Part shown: one piece after another, positions 8,613-16,964 of the stretch
Layout: each line of letters begins with the position of its first letter
How positions within the stretch are numbered: position 1 is the first letter of the stretch
Assembly (NCBI GenBank): GCA_964431205.1
Contig: CAYSIX010000077.1
Coordinates: 1 to 16,964, forward strand
Length of the DNA: 16,964 nucleotides
DNA from: CAYSIX01 sp964431205
Lineage (GTDB): Bacteria > Planctomycetota > Phycisphaerae > Phycisphaerales > Phycisphaeraceae
Direction: 5' to 3'
Program-made: the position numbers and the translations under genes
Notes under the pieces: generated by a model
What the model was told of the DNA's origin: nothing
The model's database searches: none
The model's input: only the letters and a program-made list of their open reading frames with translations

Positions 8613-9650
8613 ATGACCACCACGCCCGAGCACATCGCGATCGTCGGCGACGGCGCCATGGCCACCGTCTTCGCCCTGCTCGCCGACAGCAAGGGCCTGG
8701 GCGTGACCGTCTGGGGCGCCAATCCGGACCACGTGGCCGAGTTGATCCAGACGCGCGAGAATCGCCGGTACCTGCCCGGCTACCCCCTGCCCCCGCGGGT
8801 CCGCCTGACCGCCACCGACCGGGAGGCGTTCGCCGACGCCGACCTGGTCGTCTCCGCGGTGCCCACCCAATACGTGCGGTCCGTCTGGACGCGGCTGGCC
8901 CCCCACCTGCCGCCGGCGGTGCCCGTCGTGTCGGTGGCCAAGGGCATCGAGAACGAGACGCTGCTGCGCCCGACGCAGATCATCGCCGACGTGCTCAGCG
9001 GGCTGACCGACGACCCGGATCGGCCGGCGCGGCCGCTGGCGGCGGTCAGCGGCCCCTCGGTCGCCGTCGAACTGGCGCGGTGCCTGCCGGCGACGGTCTG
9101 TGCCGCCTCCGACGACGAGCCGTTGGCCGCGACCGTCCAGCAGGCCTTTACCACCCACTGGTTTCGCATCTACACTAATCGCGACCTGCTCGGCGTCGAG
9201 CTGGCCGGCGCGACCAAGAACGTCATCGCCCTGGCCGCGGGCATCCTCGATGGCCTCCAAGCCGGCACCAACGCCAAGAGCGCCCTGCTGGCGCGGGGCC
9301 TGGCCGAGATCACCCGGCTCGGCCTGGCCATGGGCGCGTCGCAGGAAACCTTCTTCGGCCTCACCGGTGTCGGCGACCTGGCCACCACCTGCTTCAGCCC
9401 CACCGGCCGCAACCGCACCTGCGGTGAGCAGCTCGGCCGCGGCCGAAAGCTCCAGGACGTGCTCGAGCAGATCCCCGGCGTCGTTGAGGGCGTGCCCACC
9501 ACCCGTGCCGTCGTCGCGCTGGCCCGCAAGTACCGCGTCGAGATGCCCATCACCGCCGCCGTCTACCGCGTCCTCTTCGAGGCCCTGGACCCCATCGAGG
9601 CCATCGGTCAGCTCATGGCCCGCCAGCTCAAGCCCGAGACCATCGGCTGA
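8613..9650 (+). CDS. gpsA: NAD(P)-dependent glycerol-3-phosphate dehydrogenase
   Basis: The enzyme reduces dihydroxyacetone phosphate to sn-glycerol 3-phosphate, the backbone precursor of membrane phospholipids, in the cytoplasm. The product is 345 residues, close to the family's usual 330-340. An N-terminal Rossmann fold begins with IAIVGDGAMATVF (8-20). The usual third glycine of the GxGxxG nucleotide loop is alanine here (Ala17). SVAKGIE carries Lys110, and SGPSVA lies at 146-151. The helical domain has the catalytic Lys202 in GATKNVIALAAG, and GLTGVGDLATTC with GRNR (249-268), the family's substrate-binding region. The start at MTTTPEHIAIVG puts the Rossmann strand at the usual place. No strong ribosome site is seen, and upstream in-frame ATGs (8445, 8532) would add an Arg/Pro-rich leader. 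It is divergent from the exporter and 205 bases before sucA. Confidence 0.95.
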   Translation: MTTTPEHIAIVGDGAMATVFALLADSKGLGVTVWGANPDHVAELIQTRENRRYLPGYPLPPRVRLTATDREAFADADLVVSAVPTQYVRSVWTRLAPHLPPAVPVVSVAKGIENETLLRPTQIIADVLSGLTDDPDRPARPLAAVSGPSVAVELARCLPATVCAASDDEPLAATVQQAFTTHWFRIYTNRDLLGVELAGATKNVIALAAGILDGLQAGTNAKSALLARGLAEITRLGLAMGASQETFFGLTGVGDLATTCFSPTGRNRTCGEQLGRGRKLQDVLEQIPGVVEGVPTTRAVVALARKYRVEMPITAAVYRVLFEALDPIEAIGQLMARQLKPETIG

Positions 9651-9789
9651 CCCCCAGCCCTGCTCTCTTCCCGTTCGTTCGGGCCGGCAAAAGCATGCAA
9701 CCGATGTCCTATGATGCCGGTGCGGTTGGGCGGCCGGGCGGCCCCCACGCCCTCGCCCCGCCCCGCGACCGCGCACGAACGCCCCGCTT

Positions 9790-9805
9790 TCTCGCTCCGG
9801 CGAGA
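9790..9805 (+). other. Short hairpin with UNCG-type tetraloop upstream of sucA
   Basis: TCTCGC and GCGAGA pair perfectly over six bases around a TCCG loop closed by C-G, which fits the stable C(UNCG)G tetraloop class. It lies 50 bases before the sucA start. There is no T-run, so it is a poor terminator for gpsA. It could be a leader structure if sucA transcription starts upstream. Nothing else clear is seen in the 205-base gpsA-sucA gap. Confidence 0.35.
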
Positions 9806-9855
9806 CGTGCTAGCTTCTTGATCCTCCGCGCTCTTTTTCAGGATGACCCTCGACC

Positions 9856-12705
<2,850 letters not shown>

Positions 12706-12719
12706 TTCAAGCGTAACGC

Positions 12720-12737
12720 GCCGCGCCACGGCGCGGC
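12720..12737 (+). other. GC-rich hairpin between sucA and sucB
   Basis: GCCGCGCC and GGCGCGGC form an 8-base perfect inverted repeat around AC, realistically a 7-base stem with a 4-base loop. It starts 15 bases after the sucA stop and ends 7 bases before the sucB ribosome site (GGAG, 12745-12748). No T-run follows, so it is not a standard terminator. It could stall or protect mRNA, or tune sucB translation; this is inference. Confidence 0.5.
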
Positions 12738-12753
12738 CGGGAATGGAGCATCC

Positions 12754-14103
12754 ATGTCCGTTGAACTGAAGGTTCCCGAAGTGGGTGAGTCGGTCACGGA
12801 GGTCGAGGTCGGCCGGTGGCTGATCGAGGAGGGCGCGGCCGTCAAGAAGGATGAGCCGCTGGTGGAGATCGAGACGGACAAGGTGACGCTGGAGTTGCCC
12901 GCGCCGGTGGACGGTCGTGTATCGAAGCGGATCAAGCAGCAGGGCGACGCGGCCGAGGTCGGCGAGGTGATCGGCGTGATGGAGGAGGGCGAGGGCGAGG
13001 CCGAGAGCGGCGAGGAAAAACACAAGGCCGGCGCCCGTGCCGAAGGCGAGTCGGCGAAGGCCGACTCGAAGGGTCCGGACGCCGAGACGGCGACGGCGAC
13101 CGCTGAAGGGGCTGAGAAGAAGGGCGACGGACGCGAGACGGCCGCCGGCGGCGACGAGTCAGGTGACGGAACGGCGCGGGTGATGCCCGCGGCGCGGCGG
13201 CTTCTGGAAGAGCACGACCTGCGACCCGAAGACGTCAAGCCCAGCGGGCCCGGCGGGCGGCTGCTCAAGGAGGACGTGCAGCGACACGTCGATCGGCACG
13301 AACAGAAGGCGAAAGAGCAGGCCGAGGAACAGACGACCCGCGAGGCCGAGGCCGCAAAGACCGAGTCGAAGCCGAGCGAACCCAAGGCGGCGCCATCGGG
13401 CGATCGCGAGGAGCAGCTCGTCCCCATGAGCCCCATGCGGCGGAAGATCGCCGCCCGGCTCGTCGAGGCCCAGCAGACCGCCGCCCTGCTGACGACCTTC
13501 AATGAGATCGACATGACCGCCGTCATGGAGCTGCGCAACCGCTTCAAGGAGCCGTTCCAGGAGAAGCACCGCGTCAAGCTCGGGTTCATGTCGTTCTTCG
13601 TCAAGGCGTCGATCGATGCGCTCAAGCAGTACCCCGCCGTCAACGCCGAGGTGCGCGGCCACGATATCGTCTACAAGAACTACTTCGACATCGGCATCGC
13701 CGTCGGCTCGGGCAAGGGCCTGGTCGTGCCGGTGTTGCGCGACGCCGATCAGCTCAGCTTCGCCGAGATCGAGATCGCCATCGGCCAGTTCGTGGAAAAG
13801 ATCAAGAACAACAAGCTGACGATCGAGGAGCTGCAGGGCGGGACGTTCACCATCACCAACGGCGGGGTGTACGGCTCGCTGCTGTCCACGCCGATCATCA
13901 ACCCGCCGCAGACCGGCGTGCTCGGCATGCACGCGATCCAGCAGCGACCGATGGTCGTCGGCGACGAGGTCAAGCCCCGTCCCATGATGTACGTCGCGCT
14001 GACCTACGACCACCGCGTCGTGGACGGACGCGAAGCGGTCAGCTTCCTGCGGCGGATCAAGGAAGCGATCGAGGACCCGACTCGCATGCTCATGGAGGTT
14101 TGA
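12754..14103 (+). CDS. sucB: Dihydrolipoyllysine succinyltransferase, E2 of 2-oxoglutarate dehydrogenase
   Basis: E2 forms the core of the complex and moves the succinyl group from its lipoyl arm to CoA. The product is 449 residues. The lipoyl domain (1-78) carries the modified lysine as Lys43 in EIETDKVTLELPAP. An acidic, Ala/Lys/Glu-rich flexible linker follows (about 79-138). The peripheral subunit-binding domain (about 140-178) has MPAARRLLEEHDL and GPGGRLLKEDV and would bind E1 and E3. A second charged linker (180-222) leads to the catalytic domain, which begins at VPMSPMRRKIAARL. Its active-site motif DHRVVDG (419-425) includes His420 and Asp424. The TFN stretch (248-250) and pairing with sucA favour succinyltransferase over acetyltransferase. 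It has a GGAG ribosome site 5 bases before the start. It ends 9 bases from the stop of the convergent fmdB-family gene. Confidence 0.96.
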   Translation: MSVELKVPEVGESVTEVEVGRWLIEEGAAVKKDEPLVEIETDKVTLELPAPVDGRVSKRIKQQGDAAEVGEVIGVMEEGEGEAESGEEKHKAGARAEGESAKADSKGPDAETATATAEGAEKKGDGRETAAGGDESGDGTARVMPAARRLLEEHDLRPEDVKPSGPGGRLLKEDVQRHVDRHEQKAKEQAEEQTTREAEAAKTESKPSEPKAAPSGDREEQLVPMSPMRRKIAARLVEAQQTAALLTTFNEIDMTAVMELRNRFKEPFQEKHRVKLGFMSFFVKASIDALKQYPAVNAEVRGHDIVYKNYFDIGIAVGSGKGLVVPVLRDADQLSFAEIEIAIGQFVEKIKNNKLTIEELQGGTFTITNGGVYGSLLSTPIINPPQTGVLGMHAIQQRPMVVGDEVKPRPMMYVALTYDHRVVDGREAVSFLRRIKEAIEDPTRMLMEV

Positions 14104-14112
14104 CCGGCCGGC

Positions 14113-14466
14113 TCAGTCGCCGCCCGTCTTCGTTTGCTTCTCACTCGAGCCCGACGACGCCTTGCTCCCACCGTCCGCCGACGCCTTGCCGTCCTTCTTC
14201 GTGCTGTCGCTCTTCTTCTCGCCCTTGTCCGACTTGCCGGAGGCGGCGTCCTTCTCGGCCTTGGCGGCCTTGCGGTAGCTATCCGAGCGGTAGTCCGTCT
14301 CGTAGAAGCCCGAGCCTTTGAAGATCACGCCCGCGCCGGTGCCGATCAGCCGCTTGAGCTTCGACTTGCCGCAGTCCGGGCACTTGCGCAGCGGGCTCGC
14401 CGTGATCGACTGAAACTGCTCGAACGCGTGGTCACAGGCTTCGCAGACGTATTCATAGGTCGGCAT
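14113..14466 (-). CDS. FmdB-family putative regulatory zinc-ribbon protein
   Basis: This 117-residue protein begins with the family's signature MPTYEYVCEACDH. Two Cys pairs (Cys8, Cys11, Cys29 and Cys32, in CEAC and CPDC) should bind one zinc ion. A short core follows with KRLIGTGAGVIFKGSGFYETD (about 38-58), the conserved end of the FmdB domain. The C-terminal half (about 68-117) is a Lys/Ser/Gly/Glu-rich low-complexity tail, probably disordered. Function is not established for the family; the name comes from a proposed regulator of a formamidase/amidase operon. GGAG lies 8 bases before the start. It is the last gene of the chaperone cluster on this strand, 85 bases after grpE. That position suggests, without proving, a link to protein folding or stress. 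Confidence 0.88.
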   Translation of the reverse strand: MPTYEYVCEACDHAFEQFQSITASPLRKCPDCGKSKLKRLIGTGAGVIFKGSGFYETDYRSDSYRKAAKAEKDAASGKSDKGEKKSDSTKKDGKASADGGSKASSGSSEKQTKTGGD

Positions 14467-14497
14467 GGGTTGGTCTCCGACGCCCGCGGATGTCCGC

Positions 14498-14527
14498 GAA
14501 GCCCACGCATTCGAATCCGTGGGCTTC
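14498..14527. repeat. REP-like 30-base palindromic element, copy 1 (grpE-fmdB gap)
   Basis: The arms GAAGCCCACG (14498-14507) and CGTGGGCTTC (14518-14527) are exact inverted repeats, and the 10-base centre contains the palindrome ATTCGAAT. The same outer arms recur at 16356-16385. Flanking GCCCGCG (14482-14488) and CGCGGGC (14533-14539) extend the symmetry. CGCGGA-TG-TCCGCG (14485-14498) is a second small hairpin next to it. No T-run follows on either strand, so a terminator role is unlikely for this copy. Confidence 0.65.
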
Positions 14528-14551
14528 CACGTCGCGGGCTTGGCTTACGCT

Positions 14552-15166
14552 TCACTCCGCCACGCTCACCTGCGCCGGGCGGATCGTCTTGTCCTTGAGC
14601 TGATACCCGGGCTGGAACTGGGACGTCACGTGGTTCGACTCGACCTCCTCGCTGGGTTGCCGCATCAGTGCCTCGTGACGGTTGGGGTCGAACGGCTCGC
14701 CCGACTGCACGTCCAGCCGCTCGATCCCGAAGCTCTGCAACGCGCGCATCAGCTCGTCCCGGACGATCGTCACGCCCTTGAGCAGGTCCCGCGTGCTGGT
14801 CTTCTCCGGGTCCACCTCGAGGGCGCGGTCGAAGTGGTCCAGCACGGTGATCAGCGACTTGGCGACGGCCATGAGCTGCTGCTCGCGCGCCGCCACGACG
14901 TTCTGCTCGGCCCGGCGCGCGTAGTTCTGGTAGTCGGCCATCGCGCGCAACAGCTTCGACTCCAGCTCGTCACGCTCGCGCTGCAGGGCGTCGAGCGCGG
15001 CGGCGCGACCCTCGGCCGGCTCGTTCGCGGCCTGAGGCTGCTCTGAGGCCTCTGACTGACGCCCGTCCGATCGCTCGGAGGCCTGTTCGGTCACATTGTC
15101 ACCCGCGTCCGGGGGCTGCTCGCGGGGCTCTTCGACCGATCCGTCTTGTCGCTTCTCCTTGCTCAT
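14552..15166 (-). CDS. grpE: GrpE, nucleotide exchange factor for DnaK
   Basis: GrpE releases ADP from the Hsp70 chaperone DnaK and so drives substrate release, in the cytoplasm. The product is 204 residues, normal for the family. Residues 1-55 are acidic and Gln/Glu-rich with no predicted fold. A long helix (about 56-105, with LQRERDELESKLLRAMADYQN) should form the dimer coiled coil. The C-terminal beta domain carries the family signature FDPNRHEAL (159-167), followed by a GYQL and IRPAQVSV end (187-202). The start codon has a weak GGTG upstream. It follows dnaJ after 45 bases, so the two are likely one transcription unit. dnaK itself is not in the window. Confidence 0.96.
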   Translation of the reverse strand: MSKEKRQDGSVEEPREQPPDAGDNVTEQASERSDGRQSEASEQPQAANEPAEGRAAALDALQRERDELESKLLRAMADYQNYARRAEQNVVAAREQQLMAVAKSLITVLDHFDRALEVDPEKTSTRDLLKGVTIVRDELMRALQSFGIERLDVQSGEPFDPNRHEALMRQPSEEVESNHVTSQFQPGYQLKDKTIRPAQVSVAE

Positions 15167-15211
15167 GGTTTCACCGTTTCACGGACGCCGTAGCGCCCAC
15201 GCTCCTTCAGG

Positions 15212-16336
15212 TCAGTTCAGGTACGAGCGGATCTTGTCCCAGAAGCTCTTGGTCTGCGGCATCACGTCGCGGTCTTCGGTCTCGGCGAACTCGCGGAGCA
15301 GGCGTTCCTGCTCGCCGGTGAGCCGCTTGGGCACCTCGATCTCGAGCAGGACGGCCAGGTCGCCACGGTGCCCGTTGCGCAGGTTGGGCAGGCCGTGGCC
15401 GCGCAGGGTGACCAGCTCGCCGTGCTGCGTGCCGGGCTTGATCGTCAGCTCCTGCTCGCCGTTGAGCGTGGGGACGCGGACGGTGGCGCCCAGGGCGGCC
15501 TGGGTGAAGCTGATCGGCATGCGCAGGATCAGGTGGTCGGCCTCGCGGGTGAACAACTCGTGCGGCTTGACGCGGACGACGACGTGCAGGTCCCCGCGCG
15601 ACCCGCCGCGGTCGCCCGGCTCGCCCTCGCCGGGGACCCGGATGGCCTGACCGTCGTGGATGCCCGGGGGGATCTTGACCGAGATCGTGCGTCGACGGGG
15701 CTGGCGTCCCGATCCGCGGCAGGTCTTGCACGGGTCGCGGTTGACCGTGCCGGCGCCGCCGCAGGCCGGGCAGGTGCTGACCATGCGGAACATGCCGCCG
15801 AACCCGGTCTGACTGACCTGTCCCGCGCCGCCGCAGGTGTCGCAGGCCACGGGCCGCGAGCCCTTGGCCGCGCCGGACCCGGCGCAGGTCTCGCAGACGT
15901 CCTGGCGGGTGAAGGTTACCTCCTTCTCGACGCCGCGGGCGACCTCTTCGAGCGAGACCTCGACCTGGGTCTCGAGGCTGTAACCGCGGCTGGGCCCGCG
16001 GCCGCGACGACGCCCGCCGCCGAACGACTCGCCGAAGATGTCGTTGAACATCGAGAAGATGTCGCCGACGTCCATGTGGGCGAAGTCGTGGCCGCTGGTG
16101 CCGCGCAGCCCCGCGTGGCCGTAACGGTCGTAGAGCTGGCGCTTCTTCGGGTCGGAGAGGACCTCGTAGGCCTCGGCGGCCTCCTTGAAGCGGGCCTCGG
16201 CCTCCTTGTCGCCCGGGTTGCGGTCGGGGTGGTACTTCATGGCCAGCTTGCGATAGGCGCGCTTGATCGTCTCGCCGTCGGCCTGACGGTCGACCGAGAG
16301 GATTTCGTAGTAGTCGCGCGTCGTGGCCATGGACAT
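15212..16336 (-). CDS. dnaJ: DnaJ (Hsp40) co-chaperone
   Basis: DnaJ delivers unfolded proteins to DnaK and stimulates its ATPase. The product has 374 residues and full type I architecture. The J domain (about 5-73) has the essential HPD motif at 36-38. A Gly/Phe-containing linker (about 77-118) has FGESFGGG. The zinc-finger domain (about 148-210) contains all four CxxCxGxG motifs (CETCAGSG, CDTCGGAG, CPACGGAG, CKTCRGSG). The substrate-binding C-terminal domains (about 215-345) and the dimerisation end follow. The start could be Met1 (16336) or Met3 (16330); neither has a clear ribosome site, and MATTRDYYEIL is the more usual DnaJ beginning. groEL lies upstream across a 75-base gap that holds a strong palindrome. 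Confidence 0.97.
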   Translation of the reverse strand: MSMATTRDYYEILSVDRQADGETIKRAYRKLAMKYHPDRNPGDKEAEARFKEAAEAYEVLSDPKKRQLYDRYGHAGLRGTSGHDFAHMDVGDIFSMFNDIFGESFGGGRRRGRGPSRGYSLETQVEVSLEEVARGVEKEVTFTRQDVCETCAGSGAAKGSRPVACDTCGGAGQVSQTGFGGMFRMVSTCPACGGAGTVNRDPCKTCRGSGRQPRRRTISVKIPPGIHDGQAIRVPGEGEPGDRGGSRGDLHVVVRVKPHELFTREADHLILRMPISFTQAALGATVRVPTLNGEQELTIKPGTQHGELVTLRGHGLPNLRNGHRGDLAVLLEIEVPKRLTGEQERLLREFAETEDRDVMPQTKSFWDKIRSYLN

Positions 16337-16350
16337 AGGGTTGCGATTCG

Positions 16351-16385
16351 GAAAAGAAGCCCACGGACTGCAGTCCGTGGGCTTC
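16351..16385 (-). terminator. Possible intrinsic terminator after groEL
   Basis: On the minus strand the 30-base palindrome folds into a stem of up to 13 pairs with a TGCA loop. It is followed directly by TTTT (plus 16352-16355) and then CCG. It lies 27 bases after the groEL stop and 15 bases before dnaJ. The T-run is short, so termination may be partial. That would lower dnaJ-grpE expression relative to groEL; this is inference. Confidence 0.45.
16356..16385. repeat. REP-like 30-base perfect palindrome, copy 2 (groEL-dnaJ gap)
   Basis: The whole 30 bases are a perfect palindrome with 15-base arms. The outer 10 bases of each arm (GAAGCCCACG and CGTGGGCTTC) are identical to those of the element at 14498-14527. 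Read on the minus strand, the two copies match at about 25 of 30 positions and differ only in the central 8 bases, where each stays largely self-complementary. This pattern of conserved stem and compensating centre suggests a dispersed repeat family rather than two chance hairpins. Confidence 0.75.
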
Positions 16386-16399
16386 GAGCGCGTTCGGAG

Positions 16400-16411
16400 G
16401 GACTGCAGTCC
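16400..16411. repeat. 12-base palindrome GGACTGCAGTCC next to the groEL stop
   Basis: This perfect palindrome touches the groEL stop codon (16412-16414). It is identical to the central 12 bases of the 30-base palindrome at 16365-16376, giving two copies spaced 35 bases apart. It may be a remnant of a second element or a duplicated core. Confidence 0.6.
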
Positions 16412-16964
16412 TTAAGCGACCGCGCCTTCGATCACCTCTTCGTCGTCCTTCAGCTCGGCGACCAGCACGTTGGTCGTCAGCATCAGCCCGGCGACCGACG
16501 CGGCGTTCAGCAGCGCCGTCCGCGCCACCAGCGCCGGGTCGATGATGCCCGCCTTGACCATGTCCACGTACTCGCCCTTGGCCGCGTCGTAGCCGAAGTT
16601 GCCGCTCTTGGCCTTGACCCGCTCGGCGACGACGTACCCGTCCTCGCCGGCGTTCTTGACGATCTGACGCAGCGGCACTTCCAGCGCCGCGGCCACGATG
16701 TCGTAGCCGAGCTTGTCGTCGCCACGCGCCTTGCTGCGCGCGCCATTCACCGCGTCGATCGCCCGCAGCAGCGCCACCCCGCCTCCGGCGACGTAGCCCT
16801 CCTCGGCCGCGGCCTTGGTCGCGTGCAACGCGTCGTCCACGCGGTCCTTGCGCTCCTTCATCGCCGTCTCGGTCGCCGCGCCGACGTGGATGATCGCCAC
16901 GCCGCCGGTCAGCTTCGCCAGGCGCTCCTGGAGCTTCTCGCGGTCGTAGTCGCTGGTGGTCTCC
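16412..16964 (-). CDS. groEL: GroEL (Hsp60) chaperonin, C-terminal part only
   Basis: The window holds the last 183 residues; the gene continues past the right edge, so the Met codon at 16898-16900 is internal and not the start. The sequence begins ETTSDYDREKLQERLAKLTGG and continues through VGAATE and KERKDRVDDALHAT, standard for the end of the apical and intermediate domains. Its equatorial-domain ATP-site elements are AGGGVALLRA, LRQIVKNAGEDG, and GIIDPALVARTAL (the conserved Asp is present). NAASVAGLMLTTNVLVAEL follows. The protein then stops at DDEEVIEGAVA and lacks the Gly-Gly-Met-rich tail of most bacterial GroELs. GroEL folds cytosolic proteins inside a double ring with GroES. groES, a promoter and any CIRCE site would lie outside the window. 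Confidence 0.97.
   Translation of the reverse strand, partial: ETTSDYDREKLQERLAKLTGGVAIIHVGAATETAMKERKDRVDDALHATKAAAEEGYVAGGGVALLRAIDAVNGARSKARGDDKLGYDIVAAALEVPLRQIVKNAGEDGYVVAERVKAKSGNFGYDAAKGEYVDMVKAGIIDPALVARTALLNAASVAGLMLTTNVLVAELKDDEEVIEGAVA

Noticed and set aside
6712..8616. Plus-strand open frame of 634 codons opposite the exporter gene
   Set aside because: It has composition typical of an antisense frame. The minus-strand frame has a lipobox, SLBB motifs and a ribosome site.
8295..9776. Minus-strand frame of 493 codons opposite gpsA
   Set aside because: Gly/Asp/Arg-rich antisense frame with no domain; gpsA is clear on the plus strand.
16337..16411. CIRCE or sigma-32-type heat-shock site before dnaJ
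   Set aside because: I looked for TTAGCACTC-N9-GAGTGCTAA and found no match. The only strong structure is the REP-like palindrome.

Overview
This is a GC-rich bacterial chromosome segment, by eye roughly two thirds G+C with strong G/C preference at third codon positions. The gene content best fits the Planctomycetota, probably the Phycisphaerae. The reasons are an exosortase fused to an EpsI-like domain beside a very large membrane-anchored TPR protein, a Wza-type exporter with an Asn-rich C-terminal tail, and a chaperone cluster of groEL, dnaJ, grpE and an FmdB zinc ribbon. The phylum is inferred from gene style and context, because no rRNA gene is present.

Left part (1-8247, all on the minus strand): an envelope or extracellular polysaccharide locus. 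In transcription order it holds a lipoprotein polysaccharide exporter (6754-8247), a 362-base gap, an exosortase/EpsI fusion (4160-6391), and a TPR protein of more than 1,380 residues starting 17 bases later and running off the left edge. In characterised systems, exosortases process proteins with a short C-terminal sorting signal, and they often co-occur with polysaccharide export genes and a large TPR protein. No cargo protein, glycosyltransferase or chain-length regulator lies in the window.

Middle part (8613-14103, plus strand): gpsA (glycerol-3-phosphate dehydrogenase, phospholipid precursor supply), then sucA and sucB, encoding E1 and E2 of the 2-oxoglutarate dehydrogenase complex. The E3 gene is not here. 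A short GC hairpin sits between sucA and sucB. sucA shows blocks of opposite third-position C/G preference.

Right part (14113-16964, minus strand): a protein-folding cluster read groEL (3' end only), dnaJ, grpE, fmdB. It converges on sucB with only 9 bases between the stop codons. Two 30-base palindromes with identical 10-base outer arms lie in the grpE-fmdB and groEL-dnaJ gaps and look like a dispersed REP-type element. The groEL-dnaJ copy is followed by a T-run and could also terminate groEL transcripts. The groEL product lacks the usual Gly-Gly-Met tail.

I saw no tRNA, rRNA, CRISPR array, insertion sequence, integrase or CIRCE heat-shock operator. The best leads for new biology are the exosortase/TPR/exporter locus, the palindrome pair, and the tail-less GroEL. 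None of them amounts to a clearly undescribed system from this window alone.
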